Shown in pieces: positions 1-16,034 of a stretch of 62,795 nt of DNA. The notes beneath the pieces were generated by a model. The model did not search any database. It had not been told where the DNA came from and saw only the letters and a program-made list of their open reading frames with translations. This DNA comes from Actinoplanes nipponensis. GTDB lineage: Bacteria > Actinomycetota > Actinomycetes > Mycobacteriales > Micromonosporaceae. Where the stretch lies: positions 1 through 62,795 of the forward strand of contig NZ_BOMQ01000102.1 of the NCBI RefSeq assembly GCF_016862275.1. Direction: 5' to 3'. Made by a program: the position numbers and the translations under genes. Position 1 is the first letter of the stretch; each line of letters opens with the position of its first letter.

Positions 1-3956
<3,956 letters not shown>

Positions 3957-3960
<4 letters not shown>

Positions 3961-6900
3961 AGCTCGTCCTCTTCCTCGGCGTCGAACTCGTTCTCGAAGG
4001 CGTCGATCTCGTCCTGGGTGACGGCCAGCGGCACGTCGGAGGGGGTGAGCCCGCCCGCGTCCGGGCCGTCGGCGTGCGCGACCAGCGCCTCCAGCGCCCG
4101 GAACCACAGCCCGGCCAGCTCGGCCACCTGGGCGTCGCCGAGCAGGGCCCCGGCCCACGTCCACATCGCGGTGAGGCTGGGGCCGTCCGGGGTCTCCTCG
4201 GTGCGGGCGTTCAGGTCCAGGGCGTGCGGCAGCGGCATGCCGTCCTCCTCGCCGGGCACCGCCTCGAGGCCGAAGACCGGCGTCCAGTCGGCCGACCCGG
4301 CCGCGGGCGCGGCGAAGCGGCCCAGGTAGTTGAAGCCCACCTGCGGCGCGGCCAGGCCCACGAAGCCGCGGGCGGTGTCCGGGTCGAGGTAGCGCGCCAG
4401 CCCGTATCCCAGGCCCCGGTCCGGGACGGCGCGCAACTGCTCCTTGACCCGCTTGAGGACCACGCCGGCGGCCGGGCCGCCGGCGAGGGCGTCGTCGACG
4501 TCGAACGCGCCGCCGTCCAGCCGGACCGGGAAGACCGTGGTGAACCAGCCGATCGTGCGGGTCAGGTCGGCCCCCTCGACCAGGTGCTCGGCGCGGCCGT
4601 GCCCCTCCAGGTCGAGCAGCAGCCCGGCGCCGGCGCGCCCGCGCCAGCGCGTCCAGGCCAGCACGAAGGCGGCCAGCAGCACGTCGTTGATCTCGGCGTG
4701 GAACAGCGCGGGCACCCGGGTCAGCACGGCCTCGGTGACGGCGGGGCTCAGGCGCCGGGTGAGCGCGCCCGCGGTGCCGTACGTGTCGACGGCCGGGTCC
4801 ACCGGCCGCGGGCCCAGCGGCGGGTCGCCCCGCCGCAGGACGTCCTGCCACCAGCCGGCCTCACCGGCGCGCAGGGGGTCGGCGGCCGTCGCGTGCAGCC
4901 CCCGGGCCCAGCGCCGCAGCGACGTGCCGACCGGCTGCAGGACGGGCTCGGCGCCGGCCTCGGCGGCGCGGTAGGCCTCCATCAGGTCGGGCAGCAGCAC
5001 CCGCCAGGAGACGCCGTCCATCACGATGTGGTGCACCAGCACCAGCAGCAGCCCGGCGGTGCCCGGCCCGCGGTCGAACCAGACCAGTTGCAGCTGCACG
5101 CCGCCGGCCGGGTCGAGGCGGGCGCGGGCGGCGTGGCCGTGCCGGCGGACGAGCGAGGTCAGCGCCGGCTCGTCCAGGCCGGTCGCGTCGACCCGCGACA
5201 CCAGGGCGGCGGCGTCGACCGGGCCGGGCGGTGGCACCGTCAGCCGCCAGGACCCGCCGGTGTCCAGCCGGGCCCGCAGCGCATCGTGCCGGTCGACGAC
5301 CGCTCGCACGGCGACGGTCAGCGGTTCGAGGGCCAGGGTGGCCGGCACCCGCAGCACGATCGACATGTTGAAGGTGCCGACGACCGCGGGCGAGGCGACC
5401 CGGTCGGCCAGCCAGCGCAGGATCGGCGTGGCCGGGACGTCGCCGTACGCGGCGCCCGGCTCCTCCGGCGGGACGGCGGCGAGCCGGCGGACGACCGGCG
5501 CGAGGGCCTCGACCGTGCGGTGCTCGAAGACCTCCCGCACCGACAACTCCAGACCCGCCCGACGCGCCCGGCTCACCAACTGGATCGACATGATGCTGTC
5601 GCCACCCAGATCGAAGAACCCCTCGTCCACCCCCACCTCGGAGACACCCAGCACCTCGGCGAACAAACCCGCCAACACCTTCTCCCGCTCATCCCGCGGA
5701 CCCCGCCCATTACCGGCCCCGAACTCCGGCACCGGCAACGCCGCCCGGTCCAACTTGCCGTTGGCGGTCAGCGGCAGCCCGTCGACCAGCACCACGGCGG
5801 CCGGGACGAGATAGCCGGGCAGTTGCTCCTCCAGGTGGGCGCGCAGCCGGCGGCCGCCGTCGGGGCCGAGGTCGTGCCGCGGGTCGGGCACGGCGTACGC
5901 GATCAGCCGGGTCCCGCCCGGCCGGTCGTCGCGGGGCACGACCACCGCGGTCGTCACGGCCGGATGGGCGGCCAGCACCGCCTCCACCTCGCCCGGCTCC
6001 ACCCGGAAGCCGCCGATCTTGACCTGGTGGTCGCCGCGGCCGAGGAACCGCAGCTGCCCGTCGCGGGTCCAGCGCACCAGGTCGCCGGTGCGGTAGAGGC
6101 GGTCACCGGGCGGGCCGAACGGCGAGGCGACGAACCGTTCCGCGGTGCGCGCCGGACGGTTCAGGTAGCCGCGGGCCAGCTGGGCGCCGCCCACGTAGAG
6201 CTCGCCCGGGGCGCCGATCGGGACCGGCCGCAGGCGCTCGTCCAGGACGTACACCGTGGCGTTCCACAGTGGACGTCCGATGGGTGCGGTGGCGGGCCAG
6301 GCGGCCGGGTCCGCGGGCAGCGTCGCGGTGGTCACCGCGTGGGTCTCGGCCGGTCCGTAGACGTTGTGCGCGCGGCGGCGGCCGTCGGCCGCGCAGAAGG
6401 CCCGCAACTCCTCGCCGAGCTGGAACGCCTCGCCGCCCTGGAACACGTCGGTCAGGGTGCGCAGCGCGCTGCCCCGGTCCACCGCGGCGGCCAGCACGGC
6501 GTCGATCACCAGCCGGGGCGCGAAGAGCTCGTTGACGGCGTACTCCTCGATCCACGCGGCCAGCTCGTAGGCGTCGCGCCGGACGTGCTCGGCCGGCAGC
6601 ACCAGGGTCTTGCCGGCGACCAGCGCCTGCAGGATCTCCTGGACGGCGAAGTCGAACGAGACGGCCAGGAACTGCGCCACCCGGGTGCCGGGCACCCCGC
6701 GGTACGTGCCGGTGTGCCAGGCGAGCAGGTTGGTCAGCGCACCCATCGGCATGACCACGCCCTTGGGGGTGCCGGTCGAGCCCGAGGTGTAGACGACGTA
6801 CGCGGGGTGGCGCGGGTCGAGCGGGCCGCGCCGGTCGGCGTCGGTGACAGCGGCGCCCGATGCGGCCGCCACGGCCCCGGCGGTCGCCGGGTCGTCCACG

Positions 6901-9900
6901 ACCACCTGCGGCGTTCCCGGCCGCAGCCGGTCGCCGGTGCGCGCGTCGGTGACCACGGCGACCGCGCCGCAGTCGGCGACCACCGCGCGCAGCCGCTGGT
7001 CCGGCGCGGCGGGATCCAGGGTCAGGTACGCCGCCCCCGCCTTGAGCGCGGCGACCATGGCCACCACCATCCCGGGGGTACGCGGCAACGCGATCGCCAC
7101 CACCGTCTCCGGGCCGGCGCCCCGCGCGATCAGGTGCCGGGCCAGCCGGTTGGCGGCGGCGTCGAGCTCGCCGTAGGTCAGCGCCGCCCCGTCCGCCAGC
7201 ACGGCGAGCGCGCCGGGCCGCCGGGCCGCCTGCCGGGCCAGCCGGTCGGGCACCAGCTCGTAGGCCACCGGGTGCGGGGCCCGGTTCCAGTCCCGCAGCA
7301 CCCGGTCGCGGTCGGCCCCGGTCAGCACCTCGATCCGGCCGACCGGGACGTCCGGGTCGGCGGCCACCGCCGCGCAGACCCGCAGCAGCGTGGCCAGCAC
7401 GGCCTCGGCAGTGTCGCGGTCGTACAGGTCGGTGCTGTACTCCAGCGCCGCGGTGAGGCTCCGCGGGGCGCCGTCCGGGCCGTACGCCTCGTCGAAGAAG
7501 AACGACAGGTCGAACTTGGCCCGGCCGGTCTCCGGCGCCTCGGCCCGCACGGTGAGCCCGGGCAGGCGCAGGGCGGCCAGCGCCTCGGTGTTGTCGTCGA
7601 AGCCCAGCAACACCTGGAAGAGCGGGTGCCGGGCCAGCGACCGGGCCGGGCTGAGCACGTCGACGAGCCGTTCGAAGGGGACGTCCTGGTGGGCGTACGC
7701 GCCCAGGTTGGTGTCGCGGACCCGGGCCACCAGCTCGCGGAAGGTCGGGTCGCCGCGCAGATCGTTGCGCAGCACCAGCGTGTTGACGAAGAAGCCGACC
7801 AGGTCCTCCACCGCGGCGTCGGTGCGCCCGGCGATCGGCATGCCGATCGGCACGTCGGCGCCCGCGCCGAGCCGGCTCAGCGTGGCGGCGAGCGCGGCCT
7901 GCACGACCATCACCAGGCTGGACCGGGTGTCGCGGGCCAGCTGCCGCAGCGCGCGGTGCAGCTCGGCGGGCACCTCCCGGCGCACCCGGTCCCCGCGGTA
8001 CGACTGCCGCGGCGGGCGCGGCCGGTCGGTGGGCAGGGTCAGCTCCTCGGGCAACCCGGCGAGCGTCTCCCGCCAGTAGCGCAGCTGGCGGCCGAACTCG
8101 CTGTCCGGCTCCTCCTCGGCGCCGAGCATCGTGCGCTGCCACAGGGTGTAGTCCGCGTACTGCACGGGCAGCGGACTCCACCCCGGCGCCGCCCCGGCCG
8201 CCCGGGCCGCGTACGCGGTGGCCAGGTCGCGGGCGAGCGGGCCCAGCGACCGGCCGTCGCCGGCGATGTGGTGGATGACGACGAGCAGCACGTGCTCGTC
8301 CGGGCCGGCGAACAGGGTGGCCCGTACCGGCAGGTCGCGCCCGAGGTCGAAGGGCTCGGCGGCGGCGGCGCGGAGGGTCCCGTCGTCCGCGACGGCCGGC
8401 AACGCGCGGACGGTCAGCGGCACCCGGGCCCGCTCCGGGGGCAGCACCACCTGGTACGACCCGGAGTCGTCCTGGGCGAAGACGGTGCGCAGGCTCTCGT
8501 GCCGCAGCACCAGGTCGCCCAGGGCCGCCGTCAGCGCGTCCCGGTCGAGGCGGCCGGTGAGCCGCAGCGCCACCGGGATGTTGTAGGTGGCGCTCGGGCC
8601 CTCGAGGTGGTGCAGGAACCACAGGCGCTGCTGGGCGTACGACAGCGGCAGCCGGGCCGGCCGGACCGCCGGGACGACCGGGGGCCGGCCGCCGGCCGCG
8701 CCGCGCAGGTGCGGGAGCAGCCCGGCGACGGAGGGGTGGGCGAACAGCGTGCGGATCGAGACCTCCACGCCCAGCTCGCCGCGGATCCGGCTGAGCAGCC
8801 GCACGGCCGACAGCGAGTGCCCGCCGCGGGCGAAGAAGTCGTCGTCGACGCCGACGGCGTCCACGTCCAGGGTCTCGGCGAACAACGTGCACAGGATCTG
8901 CTCCTGCGGGGTGCGCGGGCCCCGGGACCGCACCACGGCCGCCGCCCCGGCCCCGGCGACGCCCGGGCCGCGGCGCTGCCCCACGGCGGGCGCCTCCAGC
9001 GCGGAGATCGGCCGGGTGGGATCCGCGGCGACGGCGGCGAGCACGGCGGCGAACGCGTCCGCCAGGGCCCGGGCGGTGGCCGCGTCGAAGAGGCCGGCGG
9101 CGGCGTCCAGGTCGAGCCGCACGCCCGCGGGCCGGCCGTCGGGCCCGAACCTCTCGGTGAGCTCCAGGTTGAGGTCGAACATGGCGTCGCCGCCGGGCAC
9201 CGGCAGCAGGCCGACCGTCACCCCGGGTAGGTCGGCGACCTCGGCCACCACGGCGGCCGGGTCGGCGTTGTGCAGCGTCAGGCAGACCTGGAACAGCGGG
9301 TGCCGGGCCAGCGAGCGCGGCGGGTTGAGCTCCTCGACCAGCCGCTCGAACGGGACGTCCTGGTGGGCGTACGCGGCCAGGCTGGTCTCGCGCACCCGGG
9401 CGAGCAGCTCGCCGAACGCCGGGTCGCCGGCCGTGTCGGCCCGGATGACCAGCGTGTTGGCGAAGAAGCCGACCAGCTCCTCGACCGCGGCGTCGGTGCG
9501 GCCGGCGATCGGCGTGCCGAGCGGGATGTCCTCGCCCGCGCCGAGCCGGGTGAGCAGGGCGGCCAGCGCGGCCTGCACGACCATGAACAGGCTGGCGCCG
9601 TGGCCGCGGGCGAGCGCGTGCAGCCCCTCGTGCAACGCGGCCGGCAGGTCGACGCCCGCCCGTTCGGCGTGGCGGGCCATGTCGTCGCGGCGGTCCCGGT
9701 CGGCCGGCAGGGCCAGCTCGGCGGGCAGCCCGGACAGCTGCCGCCGCCAGTAGCCGAGCTGCCGGGACGCCTCGCCGGCCGGGTCCCGGTCGGCGCCGAG
9801 GAACTCCTGCTGCCAGAGGGCGTAGTCGGCGTACTGCACGGGCAGGGCCGGCCAGTCCGGCTCGGCGCCGCGCAGCCGGGCCCGGTAGGCGGCGGCGAGG

Positions 9901-12900
9901 TCGCGGGCCAGCGGCCGCATCGACCAGCCGTCGCCGGCGATGTGGTGCAGCACGAGCAGCAGCACGTGGTCCTGCGGGCCGAGCCCGAACAGCCGCGCCC
10001 GGATCGGCGGCTCGGCCGTCAGGTCGAACGGCCGGGCGGCCTCCGCGGCCAGCCGGGCGGGCAGCTCCGCCTCCTCGATGACGGCCACCGGCAGCGCCGG
10101 GCGGGCCCGCTCCGGCGGCAGGATCACCTGGTGGAAGCCGTCGTCGTCCGCGGCGAACACGGTCCGCAGGCTCTCGTGCCGGGCCACCAGGTCGGCCAGC
10201 GCGGCGGCCAGCGCGGCCGGCTCCAGCGGCCCGGTGAGCCGCAGCGCGCCCGGCGCGTGGTAGGCGGTGCTGTCCCGCTCCAGGATGTCGAGGAAGCGCA
10301 GCCGCTGCTGGGCCGAGGACAGCGGCAGCCGGTCGGGCCGGGGCCGTGCGGTGATCGGGGACCGCCCGGTCCCGGCCCCGTCCAGGGCCGCGGCGAGGGC
10401 GGCGACGGTGGGGGCGGCGAAGATCCGGCCGAGGCTCAGCTCGGCGCCGAACACCGACCGGACCCGGCTGACCAGCCGGGTGGCGAGCAGGGAATGCCCG
10501 CCCAGGGCGAAGAAGTCGTCGTCGGCGCCGACCCGGGCCACGCCCAGGATCTCGGCGAACAACCCGGCCAGGATCTCCTCGCGCGGCGAGGCGGGCGCCC
10601 GGCCGGCGGCGGCGGGCCGCGGGGGCACGGGCAGCGCCCGGCGGTCCAGCTTGCCGTTGGGCGTCCAGGGCAGCTCGTCCAGCTCGACGATCGCCGACGG
10701 CACCATGTACGCGGGCAGCCGCTCGGCCAGGTAGCCGGTCAGCGCCGCCGGGTCCACCGTCCCGTGCGCCGCCACGACGTAGGCGACGAGCCGCTGGTCG
10801 CCCGGCCGGTCCTCGCGGACGACCACGGCGCAGCGGGCCACCGGGCCGGCCCCGGCCAGCACCGCCTCGATCTCGCCGGGCTCGACCCGGTGGCCGCGGA
10901 TCTTCACCTGGTCGTCGACGCGGCCCAGGTATTCCAGGTTGCCGTCGCGCCGCCACCGGGCCAGGTCGCCGGAGCGGTACATCCGGGCGCCGGGGCCCGC
11001 GTACGGGTCCGCGACGAACCGCTGCCCGGTCAGGGCGGGACGGTGGAGGTAGCCGCGGGCCAGCCCGGTGCCGCCGATGTAGAGCTCCCCGGTGGCGCCG
11101 GCCGGCACCGGCCGCAGCGCCGGGTCCAGCACGTACAGCCGGTTGCCGGGCAGCGGCCGGCCGATCGGCACCGCGCCGGCCGGGGTCCGGTCGCCCGGGG
11201 CGAGCAGGTAGTCGGCGCAGTTGACGGTGGTCTCGGTGGGGCCGTAGTCGTTGAAGACCGCGGCCTGCGGGTGCCGCGCGCGCCACGGAGCGAGCGCCTC
11301 GCCGAGCAGCTGCTCGCCGCCCAGCACCAGCGCGCCGGTCGGTGACGCGGCGTCCCCCGGGCCCTCCAGCAGGGCCAGGTGGCTCGGCGTGGCCTTGACG
11401 AAGGTGGGCGGCGGGCCCGCCGCCGGGCCGTCGCCGGGCAGGTCGGCGACGCGTACGCGGCCGCCGGCGACCAGCGGGGTGAACAGCGCGGTGACGGTCA
11501 GGTCGAAGGAGATCGAGGAATGCAGCAGGGCGGTGCCGGCGGCCTGCGGGTACCGGTCCCGGCAGGTGGTCAGGAACTCGCCGAGCGCGCGGTGGTCGAT
11601 CAGCACGCCCTTGGGCCGGCCGGTCGACCCCGAGGTGTAGATGACGTACGCCGGGTGCTGCGGGAGCAGCGGCGCGGACCGCTCGGCGTCGGTCACCGGC
11701 GTCGCGGGCCGGCCGGCGGAGTCGGCGAGCACGGCCGGGTCGTCGATGACCAGCACCGGCTCGGCGTCGGCGAGCACGGCGGCGACCCGGTCCGGCGGGT
11801 ACGACGGGTCGAGCGGCAGGTAGCCGGCGCCCGCTTTGAGCACCCCGAGCAGCACCACCATCAGCTCGGCCGAGCGGGGCAGCCGGACCCCGACCAGCCG
11901 CTCGGGTCCGGCGCCGCGGGCGATCAGGTGGCGCGCGAGGCGGTTGGCCTGCCGGTCCAGTTCGGCGTAGGTCAGGGTGGTGCCGGCGTGCTCGACGGCG
12001 ACGGCGTCGGGGGTGCGGGCGACCTGCTCGGCGAACAGGCCGGGCAGGTCGCGGCCGGGGTGCAGGGGCGCGGTCTCGTTCCAGGCGTGCAGGATGCGGT
12101 CGCGTTCGGCGGGGTCGAGCAGGTCGACGGCGCCGATCCGGGTCGCCGGGTCGTGCCCGAGCGCCGTCAGCAGCCGGATCAGCCGGTCCTGGTGCTCCGC
12201 GACGGCCACCGCGTCGTAGCGGGCCGGGTCGGCGTCGAGTTCGAGGCGGACGCCCGTGGCCGGCGTACCGTAGAAGTTGATCTTGAGGTCCTGGACCGGG
12301 CCGGTCGCGAGCGGGTGCGGCACCGCGGTGACCGGGCCCAGGGCCAGGTCGCCGCCGAAGCCCATCACGTTGACCGTGGGCCCCCAGAACGCGCGCTCGC
12401 CGGACAGGCCCAGCTCCTGGAACAGCTGCTCGCCGCGGAAGCGCTGATGGCGCAGCACGTCGGCCAGCCGGCGGCCGGCCTGCCGGGCCAGCTCGGCGAA
12501 GGTGGCCCGGGAGCTCACCGAGAGCCGGATCGGCAGCACGTTGACCAGGGCCCCGGGCGTGCTCAGCGAGGCCCGGCCGCGGCGGCCGGCCAGCGGCAGC
12601 GCGAAGACGATCTCCTCGCGCCCGGTCATCCGGTGGTAGTAGGCGGCCACCGCGGCGATCACGGCGGCCGGCCAGGTGCTGCCCACCGCCTCGGCCGCCG
12701 CCGCGAACCGGGCGGCGCACCCCGGCGGCAGCGGGCGGATCCGGCGCAGCTGGGTCGGCCCGGCGGCGCCGGCCCGGCCGGCCAGCCCGACCGGCTCCGG
12801 CCGGTCGGCGAAGGCGCCGAGCCAGTAGTCCCGGTCGGCGGCGAACCGGCGGGACGCGGGGTCCACCGCGGCGTCGGCGTGCGCCTCGTCCAGCGTCGCG

Positions 12901-13415
12901 AAGACCCGCTCCGGCGGGGTCCGGCCGGCGGCCAGGGCGGCGTAGACCTGCGCCACCCGGGCGGCGTAGACGGACTGGCCGAAGCCGTCCAGCACGGCGT
13001 GGTGGTAGCCGTGGAACCACAGCCGGCGGTCCGCGCCGAGCAGCAGCACGGCCTGGCGGCTCAGCGGGGCCCGGCCCAGGGGCCGGACCTCGGCCATCGC
13101 GGCCCCCATCCAGCGCCGGGCGGCCGCCTCCGGGTCGGGCTCCGCGCGCAGGTCGACGACCTCCAGCGGCTCGGGGTCGGCCGGCCCGACGAGCTGCCAC
13201 AGCTGGTCGTCGATCGTCTCGAAGCGCGACCGCAGCGCCTCGGTCTCGGCCAGCGTGTGCCGGACCGCGCGGTCGAGCAGCCCGGGATCGGCCGCGCCGA
13301 TCTCGTAGTAGCAGCCGCAGTTGTACAGAGGACTGTCCGGCAGCACCTGCTGCGCGACCCAGATGCCCAGCTGGGCGGCGGAGACGGGACGACGATCCAC
13401 GCGAACGTCGGTCAT
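3957..13415 (-). CDS. Nonribosomal peptide synthetase C-A-T-C-T-C-A-T-E with an A-less second module
   Basis: This 3152-aa protein is the first NRPS of the line. Domains: C (HHAVLDG near 138; probably the lipo-initiating C that accepts acyl-ACP), A (about 455-960, YTSGSTG near 592), T (LGGHSL near 972), C (HHIAGDG near 1157), T (RGGHSL near 1532), C (HHIAGDG near 1715), A (about 2040-2560, YTSGSTG near 2208), T (LGGDSI near 2607) and E (HHIVMDGVSW near 2795). It ends in an acidic tail that may dock the next synthetase. Only about 50 residues separate the second C from its T, so that module has no A domain. Specificity residues read as D-L-T-K-V-G-D-V-N for module 1 (Asp/Asn type) and D-F-Q-L-F-G-V-A-V for module 3 (Pro/pipecolate-like). 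Module 3 carries the epimerase. ATG has a GAGAGGA ribosome-binding site; 35 bp separate it from the ACP gene. Confidence 0.97.
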
Positions 13416-13450
13416 GGTGGCGGGGTCCTCTCGCGGTCGGGCGGTGACGC

Positions 13451-13717
13451 TCAGGCGGAACGCAGCTCGGCCACCAGGGCCGCGCTGAGGGCGTCGATCG
13501 TCGGGTGGTCCCAGATCAGGGTCGGATCGAGCGAGACGTCCAGGTGGTCCTCGAGCTCCGCGGCGATCGACAACGCGTAGACGGAGTCCAGGCCGTACGT
13601 GGTCAGCGGCACGTCGGTGGCGATGCCGGCGGGCGCGCGGCCGAGGTGGTCGGCGACGCAGTCGACGAGCCAGGCGCGCAGGCTCTCCGGCGTGGGGACG
13701 GCGGTGAGGTCGGACAT
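13451..13717 (-). CDS. Acyl carrier protein for lipo-initiation
   Basis: This 88-aa free-standing carrier protein holds the fatty acyl group as a phosphopantetheine thioester. The attachment motif is YGLDSVYAL, with Ser near residue 45, in an acidic four-helix-type sequence of usual ACP length. A strong GGAGGAG site lies seven bases before the ATG. It sits between the acyl-CoA-dehydrogenase-like genes and the first NRPS, so it most likely receives the acyl-adenylate from the ligase at 16,031-17,797 and offers it to the first C domain. It corresponds in position to the ACP of the friulimicin cluster. Fatty acid desaturation may take place on this ACP, which is inferred. Confidence 0.93.
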   Translation of the reverse strand: MSDLTAVPTPESLRAWLVDCVADHLGRAPAGIATDVPLTTYGLDSVYALSIAAELEDHLDVSLDPTLIWDHPTIDALSAALVAELRSA

Positions 13718-13740
13718 GAGGACTCCTCCGGGTGGGCGGG

Positions 13741-14472
13741 TCAGCCGGGCCGGTCCGGCAACGGCCGGCGGCTCAGGTCGAACGAGCGGTTGTCGCGGTA
13801 GCGGTCGATCAGGTCGTCGACCAGCCCGGCGGCGGGCGCCGGCGGGGTCCGCCAGCCGCCGCGGGCCCGGTGCAGGGCGGGCGCCTCGGCCCCGGGCAGC
13901 AGGTCCCGGACCGCCGCGGCCGGCACCGGCGGCATGGTGGACAGCGCGAGCAGGTGCTCCTGGGCCTCGCGGAACAGGACCGCGAAGGCCGCCGGCTCAC
14001 CGACCCGGATGTAGAACCGGGAGCCGAGCAGCACCGACAGCGTGTCCATCGCCGCGCGCAGGGCCCGCGGTACGAACCCGTGGGCCACCCGCTCGTGATC
14101 CGGCGCCAGCAGCCGGTCGCAGAGCAGCAGGTCGGCCAGGACGCCGGCCAGGGCCGCGCGCAGGTACGGGATCTCGAAGGCCGGCCGGTCGTAGAGCCGG
14201 CGGGCGCGCAGATGCCGGACGGCGATGCGCAGGCCGCTGTCCACGGCGCCGACCGCCGCGCCGATCCACTCCCCGTCGGCCACGTCCGGATGCGCCGCCC
14301 GGGCCGCCCGCGGCGAACGCCGGTACAGCGCCCGCAGGTCGGCCCCGGTGCCCGCGCCGGCCGGCAGGGGCACCGTGCCGCCCGCCTCGGCGGCCGCGCA
14401 CACCGCCCGGAAGCCGTACGGGTTGCCGGCGTCGTACGGGTCGCCGAGCCGCTGTTCCAGCCCGCCGGTCAT
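13741..14472 (-). CDS. Small acyl-CoA-dehydrogenase-like / lipid-tailoring protein
   Basis: The 243-aa product is Ala/Arg-rich and helical, with no signal peptide. It starts at an ATGA overlap with the stop of the acyl-CoA dehydrogenase upstream and ends 23 bp before the ACP gene, so it is translationally coupled in the lipid operon. I recognise no catalytic motif with certainty. Its size and place suggest the second, shorter dehydrogenase-like partner found in lipopeptide lipid-tailoring operons, perhaps forming a heteromer with the 521-aa dehydrogenase to desaturate the acyl chain. That role is inferred from context only. Confidence 0.6.
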   Translation of the reverse strand: MTGGLEQRLGDPYDAGNPYGFRAVCAAAEAGGTVPLPAGAGTGADLRALYRRSPRAARAAHPDVADGEWIGAAVGAVDSGLRIAVRHLRARRLYDRPAFEIPYLRAALAGVLADLLLCDRLLAPDHERVAHGFVPRALRAAMDTLSVLLGSRFYIRVGEPAAFAVLFREAQEHLLALSTMPPVPAAAVRDLLPGAEAPALHRARGGWRTPPAPAAGLVDDLIDRYRDNRSFDLSRRPLPDRPG

Positions 14473-16034
14473 CGGGTCCCCATCGCGTCGAGCGCCCGCA
14501 CCAGCAGGGCCCGCAGCCGGGGCGCGTCCACCGGCCGGCGCAGCCACAGCTGGACGCCGGCCGCGGCGGCGAAGCACAGCTCGTACCGCTCGGCCAGCTC
14601 GAACGCGGCCGGCGGCACGGCGTGCGGGCGCAGGTCGAACGCCGCCATCTCGGCGTGCACCTCGCCGGTGGCCGCGACCAGCCGGTCGACCAGCCCGGCC
14701 AGCTCGGCCGGCCCGGTGGCCCGCACCCGCCGGGCCGCGTCGGGCAGCGCCGCCAGCACCGAGTTGCCCCCGGCCACCAGGGACAGCGCGGCCGGCCGGA
14801 ACGCGCTCGGCGGGGCGTCCGGATCGGTCACCTCGGCCAGCCCGGCGTCGTCGCGGGCGCCCTTGCGCCAGGCCCGGGCCAGGCGCCGGAACTGGTCGAT
14901 CAGGGCGTTGCGGTTGACCAGGCTGGACCCGTCGAAGATGCCGACGATCCGGGCGTCGCGTTCGAGCCGGCCGAACGCGCCGTGCCGGAAGCCGGGCCCG
15001 AGCAGGCCGTACGGGCCCAGCACGTCGGTCAGCCGGGCGATCAGGTCGTCGACCTGGGCCGGCACGAACGCCTTGGCCACGGCGGACAGCACGCTCAGCT
15101 CGCGCGGCAGGCCGTTGATGGCCCGGACCGCCACGGTGGCGGCGGCCTCGGCCAGGTCCAGCGCCGCGGCGGCGTCGGCGAGCACCCGGCGGACCTCGGG
15201 CCGGTCGGCCAGCGGGCGGCCGGCCACCACGGTCTCGGCGGCGAAGGCGGTCGCCAGCTCGAGCGCGTGGTCGCCGGCCCCGAGCGACATCGCCACGCAG
15301 GCGGTCCGGGTCAGGTGCAGCGCCTTGAGGATGATCTCGATGCCGTGCCCGACCGGCCCGATCACCGCGTCGGCGCCGACGTGCGCCCCGCGCAGGACGA
15401 TGCCGCTGATGTCGGCGCCGCGCACGCCGTAGGTGGGGACCTTGGGCGCCGGGGTCAGCGCGCCGGGCGCCAGCCGGGCCTTGTCGAGCAGGAAGAGCGT
15501 GAAGCCGCGCGGGCCGCCGCCGGGGTCGGTGCGGGCCAGCACGGTGACGAGCTCGGCCCGGGTGGCGTTGTTGATCAGCCACTTCTCGCCGTCGAGGGTC
15601 CAGCCACCGGCCCGCGGCCGGGCCGTGAGCTCCCCGCCGAGCAGGTCGCTGCCGTGCGCGCGTTCGGTGAGGGCGCAGGACACCACGGCGCCCGCGGCAA
15701 TCCGCGCGCCGAGCCGGGCCGCGGCGGCCGGGTCGCCGGCGATCCAGGTCGCGACCGCGCCGAGGTAGGTCTTGCCGTGCGCCACCGCGACCGTCAGGTC
15801 CCGGCGCGCGACCGCCCGCAGCAGGGCGGCGACCGCGCCGAAGCCGTGCAGCCGGCCGCCGTGCTCGACCGGCACGTAGTGGGCGGGCAGGCCGAACGCG
15901 TCCAGGGCGGCGCAGGCGTCGGCCGGGAACCGCTCGGCCCGGTCGAGGGCGGCCAGGGTCGCCGGATCGAACGCGGGGCTGCGGTCCAGCAGCGCGCCGA
16001 GCCGGGCGAGCGGGTCGGCCACGGTCGCCGTCAT
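14469..16034 (-). CDS. Acyl-CoA dehydrogenase family protein (lipid tail desaturation)
   Basis: This 521-aa FAD-dependent acyl-CoA/acyl-ACP dehydrogenase would introduce a double bond into the lipid side chain. Family features are visible: an N-terminal helical domain, the FAD/substrate segment ALTERAHGSDL (about 145-155), the EKWLINN segment after it, and a helical C-terminal domain with FDGSSLVNRNALIDQF near 370. It is longer than the usual 380-400 aa because of a C-terminal extension. The ATG at 16034 overlaps the ligase stop by ATGA. In friulimicin-type clusters the equivalent enzyme makes the unsaturated fatty acid; the exact bond position cannot be read here. Confidence 0.88.
   Translation of the reverse strand: MTATVADPLARLGALLDRSPAFDPATLAALDRAERFPADACAALDAFGLPAHYVPVEHGGRLHGFGAVAALLRAVARRDLTVAVAHGKTYLGAVATWIAGDPAAAARLGARIAAGAVVSCALTERAHGSDLLGGELTARPRAGGWTLDGEKWLINNATRAELVTVLARTDPGGGPRGFTLFLLDKARLAPGALTPAPKVPTYGVRGADISGIVLRGAHVGADAVIGPVGHGIEIILKALHLTRTACVAMSLGAGDHALELATAFAAETVVAGRPLADRPEVRRVLADAAAALDLAEAAATVAVRAINGLPRELSVLSAVAKAFVPAQVDDLIARLTDVLGPYGLLGPGFRHGAFGRLERDARIVGIFDGSSLVNRNALIDQFRRLARAWRKGARDDAGLAEVTDPDAPPSAFRPAALSLVAGGNSVLAALPDAARRVRATGPAELAGLVDRLVAATGEVHAEMAAFDLRPHAVPPAAFELAERYELCFAAAAGVQLWLRRPVDAPRLRALLVRALDAMGTR

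Noticed and set aside
4074..9230. Open frame of 1718 codons on the + strand
   Set aside because: It is antisense to the NRPS gene, with repetitive composition reflecting codon bias; no motif is present.
6103..13200. Second long minus-strand frame of 2365 codons inside the NRPS
   Set aside because: It is a frame-shifted shadow of the NRPS with Arg/Pro/Ala-rich composition and no NRPS motifs.
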